From contig WEDG01004482.1 in the NCBI GenBank assembly GCA_017591395.1, positions 1-64,000 on the forward strand: DNA of 64,000 nt, given 5' to 3'. This document shows positions 58,030-64,000 of this stretch, one piece after another. Both the position numbers and the translations under genes were made by a program. Numbering within the stretch: the stretch's first letter is position 1; each line of letters opens with the position of its first letter. The stretch comes from Schistocephalus solidus (Eukaryota > Platyhelminthes > Cestoda > Diphyllobothriidea > Diphyllobothriidae). The notes under the pieces were generated by a model. That model did no database searches. It saw nothing but the letters and a program-made list of their open reading frames with translations, and was not told the origin of the DNA.

Positions 58030-58975
58030 TAACAGTCAAGTCTGGGCACAGTTTCGATGATTACCTATGTCAAATACTAGATATCACCGTTATCTGTATG
58101 TTTATGCAAAGCTTTTGTATGATGTAGCAGTTACTTCCTGTAAGAAGGAACGATAATTGTTAAGCGAATATAAATACAGTTTATGTTCAAGTGGGGCAGT
58201 CGTGTCCGCCCGTATGACGTCCTCTGGCAGTTCGATCCAGGCACTGTAAACTCGCTGTGAAAACGAAGGGCGACGAACATCCAGTTTGGATAAGGCTCAT
58301 CGAAGATGTTGCAGTTAAAATACATATGTTACTATAGATTAATGAGTAACACATCTGCATAGAAATAAAACACTGTTTTCTAACCGTGGGATCTAGGCCC
58401 AGTTAACCACGATTAACTACATGTAAATGCACAACATTGCTATGATGTTGCAGAGCCTTCCTGTAGAATGAACGGTAGTGGTTAAGCGAATATAAATTCA
58501 GTTTATGTTTGTATGTATCTGTCGTGTATACCAGTAAGACGTCGTCTTTGAGTCCGTCCCAGGTAGCAATAATTTGCTACGAAAACGAATGGCGACGAAC
58601 ATCCAGGTGGGATAAAGCACATCGAAGATATTCCATTTAAAATAAATATGTTACTATAAAGTTGTGAGTAACATATAAACATAGAAAAAAAATAGTTCTG
58701 TAACACTGGGATCTAGGCACAGTCATCCTGAAGGATCGAAGATTACCTATATCCCCGTTATCTCTAGGTATGTGCGAAGCTTTGGTGTGATGTAGCAGTG
58801 CATTCCTGGAAGAATGAATGGTATTTTTCAAGCAAATATAAATCCAGTTTATGTTTGAATGTGTCTGTCGTGTCTGCCCGTATGACGTCCTCTGGGAGTC
58901 CGTTCCAGGCACCGACGACTCGCTGCGAAAAGGAATGGCGACAAACATCGAGGTGGGATAAGGTTCCTTGAAGTT
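58030..58975 (-). repeat. Three tandem copies of the LINE-C 3' region
   Basis: Units of about 320-345 bp start near 58,700, 58,360 and 58,030. Each contains a TGGGATCTAGGC- or TCTGGGCACAG-type block, a TGATGTTGCAG- or TGATGTAGCAG-type block, AAGCGAATATAAA (58,157 and 58,490; AAGCAAATATAAA near 58,830), a GACGTC block, and AACATCCAG or AACATCGAG. Each repeats the last codons of ORF2 plus the proximal 3' UTR. Only the rightmost unit is joined to the body of ORF2. Confidence 0.82.
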
Positions 58976-60650
58976 TCAGAGAATTCCCACGCAGGTTATT
59001 TGTTGTGGCAAATGAAAAACGTCTTCGAAGTGTAGAGCACAGTCCTGATTCCTACCAAGCCGGTATGTCTGTATGAGATTGCCTCGAATCTGCCTGTACT
59101 CAAGAGGGAAAAGGTTAAGAGCGTCAAGTCTGCATTTGTATGATAAAGACTTTAGACCCTTCACGACTTTTGTTGCCCGCCTTTTGACCCTTTCCAGTAG
59201 TTTATATTCTTTTTTTAGCCACGGTTGCCACGCCTGAACTCCACATTCCAGGTGTGAACGAATAAACGCCCCATATATTTTTCCAAAATTTGTTCTTATC
59301 GACGTCTACGAAAGTTCTTTAAATGGCAAACAGGACATTCGACGCTTTTTTGCCGCCTTCACACATTGAGCGGAGGGCTTGAGGGAAGACAAGATGGTGA
59401 TTCCCAAGTCCTTTTGTTCTGGTACATTTGACATGCACCTTCTGTCAAGGACGTAATGATGGTAGTCGCCCATCGCGATTGCTTTCTTTGTTTTGAGCCG
59501 CATTGCGACACATTTTTCAAAGTTGAACTTCATCTGCCATTTATCGGACCATTCAGATAGGCGGTTGAGTCCTTCTTGTAAAGTCTGTTCATCAATACTG
59601 CATCAGATTGGTTGCCATATCTTGATGTCGTCTGCAAACATGACTCCCGTGCTGTTCAATTCATTCATATAATCATTGACATAGATTAAGAAAAGTAATT
59701 GTCCAAGGATGGAGCCCTGAGGTACACCACTCAAGACCGGCACGGAAAATGATTTCGCATTACCGATGCACACGGACTGTGATCAGCCTATAAAGAGGTT
59801 TTCTATCCAACTGAGTAAATTTCCCCTTATTCCGGATTCTCGGACTTTGTAGAGTAACCTGCGGTGAGAAACACTATCAAAGGCTTTTTTGAAGTCGATG
59901 TAGACTACATCGACGGTGGTGTCCTCATCTAATGACTTGGACCACTGTTCCATTGAATCGAGCATATTAGTCAAACAGGAGTGATTTCGTCTAAATCCAT
60001 GTTGGGCATACTCAAGGAAGTTTTTTTCTTCGAGAAACGTCATGCTGGCCTTTTTGATGATCCTTTCCATCACTTTGCAACAAATGCATATTAGGCTCAC
60101 CGGTCGATAGTTCTTAGCACTGGTTCTGGATCGACCCTTGTGAATAGGGTTTATATATGCTGATTTCCAATCAGAGCGGATGAGGCCTCGATCGAAAGAC
60201 GACTGGAAAATGCACGAGATTGGTTTAGAGAGTTCACTAGCAAACTCCTTCAGTACTTTTGCTGGTATTTGATCAGGACCAGGAGACTTGGTGTCGTTAA
60301 GTGCAAGACGCTCCTTCTTCACATCTTCTTCTGTGAATTCGAGGTCCTCCATGACCGTGTAATTACTACTTGTATGAAAGTCTGTTTGGTTAAAATCTGC
60401 TTCATATGTAAAGTCAGATGCGAAAAATCGACTAAAGTGTTCTGCCTTATCTTGATTTTCATTAATATCTTCGTTGTTGTCACCTTTCAACACTGCCACC
60501 ATCTCCTTCTTCTTCAACCGACTATTGATGTAGCTAAAAAGTACTTTTGGCTTATCGACGGCCCGTTCTAATTCATCTTTGTGTCCCATTCTCGGATTTT
60601 AAATACACGCCAGTGTTGACGAACATATACGATTTTTGCGAAAACTGGTT

Positions 60651-61164
60651 ATCTTCTGTCCATTGTGTATCTTAATTCCTAATGAGGGAAAAGTATTTTA
60701 TAAAAAATGTATTTTATTCCATGCTTCTAATCTACAAATAGCCTTTATTCATATCAATCTTTATTTATCTTTTAATCGTTCCGCGTTGTCACTGTATTGA
60801 AACATACATACTGGTAACTAAGTGTATTCCTGCATGTAGGGGCAAAAAATGTCATAAACTGGCAAATTTTAATTCATACGCTGAATAGTTTGCTTTTTTG
60901 CCAAGAAATTGATCCATCGCACATGCCTTCACCTGATGTCCAGTGGATTGAGATCAAATTTTTCCATAGCAGAGGAGATAAATTTAGAAATGTTCTTACT
61001 TGGATTTATGTTCTTTTATAGCAAAATGCACAAAACCTATGGACTTTGCGCTGTGATATTAAATAGCATAGGACATTTCGTGATAATCTGGGAAACCTCC
61101 GATTTCGCCCAAATCTTGTCTGTTTTCCTGAAATATACTGCAGTTAACATGCAGCGTTAGGAAA
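60651..61164. other. Spacer between LINE-C and LINE-D
   Basis: AT-rich. An 83-codon frame at 60,909-61,160 shows no domain. No supported feature. Confidence 0.4.
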
Positions 61165-62240
61165 CTTTAAGTCAATTAACTGAGGGTATTAGGCTTTCGC
61201 CCTTCAGCTCCTTTTTCACATTCAAAAAAGTCAATAAAATAAACGTTCACAATAATAAATCTGACAAATAAAAATGGAAGGTCATCGCAATGCGTGGCCC
61301 AGGCACAAGCTGCCACTACTGACACAAGCTTCTTTATATGTATAATAGTTTCTCAGCAAATGAGTATCTAGTTTGCATTCAAATGTGTCAACAGTTTCCG
61401 AAAGGACCACCTCATCAGGGAATCCGTTCCATGCTCCAATGACCTTCCGCGAAAAGACACACTGACGGACGTCCGTGTGCACCAACTTCCTCTGCAGTTT
61501 AAAGGGATGACCCTGCCGCTGTTCCGTCCCAGCCAATTCGAAGAAGTCAGCAAATTCAAGGGCACGCTAGCGGCCTCTGACAATCCGGTAGGTTTGTATG
61601 ATATCACCACGTAGTTGCTTGTAATTGAGAGGAAACAAATCCAGTTCAGCCATTCTGGCTTCGTAAGGTAGATGACTAAGATTCTTGACCATCTTCGTTA
61701 CCCTGTCCTGCACTCGTTTTAGCTGTAGATTATCCTTCTTAAACCCCAGACGCCAGGCCTGAAAGGCATATTTCAAGTGAGATCGAACAAATGCCCCTTA
61801 GGTTTTTCGGAATAGTTCCTTATCAATCTGCACAAATTCTCGTTTGAGCGCAAATAAAAACTGTGCCCGTGCGATTAGCTGCCTTTAAAAGCTGTGAAGA
61901 TGGTTTGAGTGAGTAGTTTATTGGAACACTGGGCTACTTCTGTATCTCGACAATTGAAAGGGGCTGCCCATCGAGAAGGTATTGGTAGGAATCATTCTCC
62001 TCACTGGTCCTTCTGGTACGGAGTTTTAGGATCACACACTTCCCAACGTTAAAATTTAAGAGCCAACGAGCAGACCAGCTGCTAAGACGGTTGAGACTCT
62101 CTTGAAGTGCGTGCCTATCGGAATCAGATCGGATGACCCTCCACAATTTTACATCGTCTGCAAACATGACGGCGCTGCAACCCATGTCGTCGACACAGTC
62201 GTTGATGTACACTAAGAAAAGCAACGGCCCTAAGACGAAT
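61165..62240 (-). mobile_element. CR1/jockey-type LINE, strongly 5'-truncated (LINE-D)
   Basis: The minus strand begins inside the RT with VLGPLLFLVYINDCVDDMG (about 62,235-62,180). FADDVKLWRVI follows (near 62,165-62,130), then the palm/thumb stretch to 61,934. AFQAWRLGFKKDNLQLKRV (61,770-61,715), MAELDLFPLNYKQLRGDIIQ and the terminal VFSRKVIGAWNGFPDEVVL (near 61,465-61,405) complete it. The ORF ends at 61,282. The 3' UTR ends near 61,165 with a GCCTAATACCCT block shared with LINE-A and LINE-C. Frame changes lie near 61,570 and 61,930. Confidence 0.84.
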
Positions 62241-62825
62241 TAACAGTAAAGCAACCACGATACTATCATTGCTGATTTATCAGATCACCAACAGTGGATC
62301 CTGAAACGACCTTCAACGGTCCCTGTAGGGTCGACACCGACACACTGCTCCGCGAGGGCATATGAAGCAGCATGTTAGGTTGCTTCTAAGTGAAGTACAA
62401 ATGAATAATGAGAGATCCGGTAATTGAGTAAGAAAAAATTAACATAATGCGCTCAGTGGTGCTATTTGGCATGAGAATTGATGTTAAATGCTGAGACCTC
62501 ACGTCCACTGACGCGTTTTCGTGATAATTAGTTTCATACGCCTTAGTGATCAAGAATGAACCAAAGCGACGGTTTATTATGTCATTCTGAAACGCTTATG
62601 TAGTATTTACTTACTCTTCGACCTTATCTTACTTTCCTGAGCATTTTTCTCCAACAATCTTTCAAAAATGGAAGCCTATGGAACTCTGCCTCCATTTTCA
62701 TGGTAGGAGTTCTTCTCTGCCTATTTTCTAGTTTACAATTAATTTCAAAATATTGCTTACTATTGCCCTAAAAGGACACGTTTTGCCAATATTATTTCAT
62801 ATTTGTACACTTTATCTGCATACCT
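62241..62825. other. No recognisable gene
   Basis: The left border is the truncated 5' end of LINE-D. No ORF or repeat is recognised up to LINE-E. Confidence 0.4.
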
Positions 62826-62827
62826 TA

Positions 62828-63290
62828 TCATAATTTTATTTCGGATGGGTTGTCTAAGTAAAGTATTGTACACTTACCGATGTTCAACCGCAAAAGCCAA
62901 TGACTTGACCACTCCTTCAACTGAGTTAAGTTGATCTGTAGTTTATCTTCATCGGCAGCCCTTTGGATTACACTCCAGATTATCATGTCATCGGCAAACA
63001 TTGTTGTTTTACAGTCCAGATCCCTGACATAATTTTCTTCGTATATTAGGAACAGTACTGGCTCTAGTACTGATCCTTGACTAACCCCATTCTCGACCGC
63101 AGCATAACATGATATCTCCTGGCCGATACACACAACCTGGTGCCGACACCCGAGGAAGTTTTCGATCCATTTTCGACGGTAACATCTGATTCAAATTCCT
63201 TCAAGCTTGTACATCAGCTTCTGGTGAGGCACATGGTCAAATGCCTTTTTATTAACGAAAAAGCCCACGTAACAGGATCTTGATTCATGC
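62828..63290 (-). mobile_element. CR1/jockey-type LINE fragment (LINE-E)
   Basis: On the minus strand 63,270-63,140 reads NKKAFDHVPHQKLMYKLEG and WIENFLGCRHQ with breaks. An open stretch at 63,133-62,828 then contains NGVSQGSVLEPVLFLIYEE and FADDMIIWSVI. The Pro-Gln-Gly block has Ser for Pro, and the LGP triplet is L-E-P. The C-terminal part and 3' UTR are not found to the left, so both ends are missing. Confidence 0.78.
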
Positions 63291-63419
63291 AATGTGAAAC
63301 GATGACGGTTCCAAGATATCAGAAATTAAAAAACAAAGCTGATCACTTTTCTGTTATTTCACTCGGCTTTCAATAGAGAAGGTGTTTTCTTTCCATCTTG
63401 TTACAAGACTATGTGAGTG

Positions 63420-64000
63420 CCAATTATTCAGGATACGCTCTTATGGTCCTTGAAGAACTTAAAATTCAGAAAGCATGTATATCCACAGGCATCGATGAGA
63501 TTCCAGCAAAGCTGCTATTCTAACTTGCTCAAGAGCTGGCCAAACCGCTAGCATTTCTGAGTCAGAAATCGTTCGATACGGGAATTATTCCTACAGCCCA
63601 CATAACATCGCTTTACAAAACGGTAGTCGTGCACATGCTACAAACTTTAGGCCTGTCAGCCTGAAATCAATCTTTTGCAAGGTTATGAAGAAGGATTTCT
63701 AAAAGAAATTCATTATTTATTTAGAAACCCATAACCTCACTCGTTGTATGGCAAATGCGTTGTGATCTCCTGCAGACATTCCGCATTGTGAAGGAATCGG
63801 ATTGTTGCCTGAAATTCTCGGATTACATTGAATTTGCTGCCATGACCCATCTCCGAGGTCACCCATTGAAACTGCGCGTCCAGCATATGAAGCTGTATGT
63901 GCGCAAGTTCTCCTTCTCTGTCAGAGTGGTTAAACCATGCAATGCCCTCCCTGAAGACGATGTGATGTCACCGTCGCTGGAAAGCTTTAAAAGGAACCAT
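63420..64000 (+). mobile_element. CR1/jockey-type LINE fragment with internal deletion (LINE-F), runs off the window
   Basis: The plus strand at 63,440-63,670 holds the early RT block (STGIDEIPAKLLF, then LAQELAKPLAFLSQKSFDTG and IIPTAHITSLYK). From about 63,840 it jumps to the ORF2 C-terminus (MTHLRGHPLKLRVQHMKLYV, then FSVRVVKPCNALPEDDVM and SLESFKRNH). The catalytic RT blocks between them are missing. It is oriented opposite to LINE-E, head-to-head. The element continues past base 64,000. Confidence 0.78.

Larger units (their letters stand above)
57798..60650 (-). mobile_element. CR1/jockey-type LINE, 5'-truncated, with repeated 3' ends (LINE-C)
   Basis: The minus strand opens in the domain linker after the endonuclease. 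The stretch 60,589-59,783 is a 268-codon frame with SPGPDQIPAKVLKE, KNYRPVSLICICCKVMERII and VVYIDFKKAFDSVSHRRLL. After a TGA it continues with SGVPQGSILGQLLF (near 59,710), FADDIKIWQ (near 59,630), the 59,306-59,533 stretch, and AFIRSHLECGVQAWQPWLKK (near 59,215-59,265). The C-terminal RVVGAWNGLPEDVIR block is near 58,885-58,925 and is repeated twice more downstream. The endonuclease is missing. The 3' end lies near 57,800 in tandem ACTGAACTAT units, and a TA-rich microsatellite has expanded in the 3' UTR. Confidence 0.85.

Noticed and set aside
1..64000. CRISPR array, operon or prokaryotic gene cluster
   Set aside because: The sequence is clearly eukaryotic: introns, non-LTR retrotransposons, SINEs and no long uninterrupted gene clusters.

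Overview
The window is eukaryotic, intron-rich, AT-leaning and dominated by old transposable elements. There are no operons or ribosome binding sites. Penelope-like elements (PLEs), CR1/jockey-type LINEs and tRNA-like SINEs, set among genes with long introns, suggest a large flatworm genome. A diphyllobothriid-type tapeworm is my best guess, from general impression rather than a search.

The only host gene I recognise with confidence is a globin, present as two direct copies on the minus strand. Copy 1 has exons at 33,195-33,302, 26,597-26,825 and 24,818-25,081. Copy 2 has exons at 43,304-43,410, 39,319-39,547 and 37,377-37,537. Both have the classical animal globin layout: three exons, introns at helix positions B12.2 and G7.0, a 229-bp middle exon, and Trp A12, Phe CD1, His E7 and His F8. 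Copy 1 ends in a long Glu/Lys-rich tail built from GAG codons. Each copy carries one apparent single-base frame break, in different exons. The copies lie in a segmental duplication (about 24.8-33.35 kb and 37.4-43.45 kb). It also duplicates, inside intron 1 on the plus strand, an exon for a short membrane protein with N-glycosylation sites, and inside intron 2 a PLE fragment.

Layout. 1-2.3 kb: a partial tandem repeat, then nothing recognised. 2.3-3.4 kb: 5' part of a PLE. 3.9-8.25 kb: a degenerate direct duplication of unknown origin. 8.3-8.8 kb: an inverted SINE pair. 12.8-15.5 kb: a PLE whose RT core is flanked by inverted copies of its GIY-YIG/3' part. 18.4-19.7 kb: unassigned minus-strand coding-like segments. 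20.4-20.65 kb: a second, decayed SINE pair. 22.15-22.36 kb: a foldback palindrome. 24.8-43.4 kb: the globin duplication, with two more PLE remnants (34.6-36.6 kb) between the copies. 43.7-45.35 kb: a decayed CACTA/EnSpm-like transposase. 47.0-49.7 kb: a plus-strand LINE. 51.6-57.3 kb: a second CACTA-like copy split by a complete-looking antisense LINE. 57.8-64.0 kb: four further LINE fragments, one with three tandem 3' ends.

All mobile-element ORFs are broken, so the region reads as a transposon graveyard around a duplicated globin locus. Most open frames over 60 codons here are not genes.
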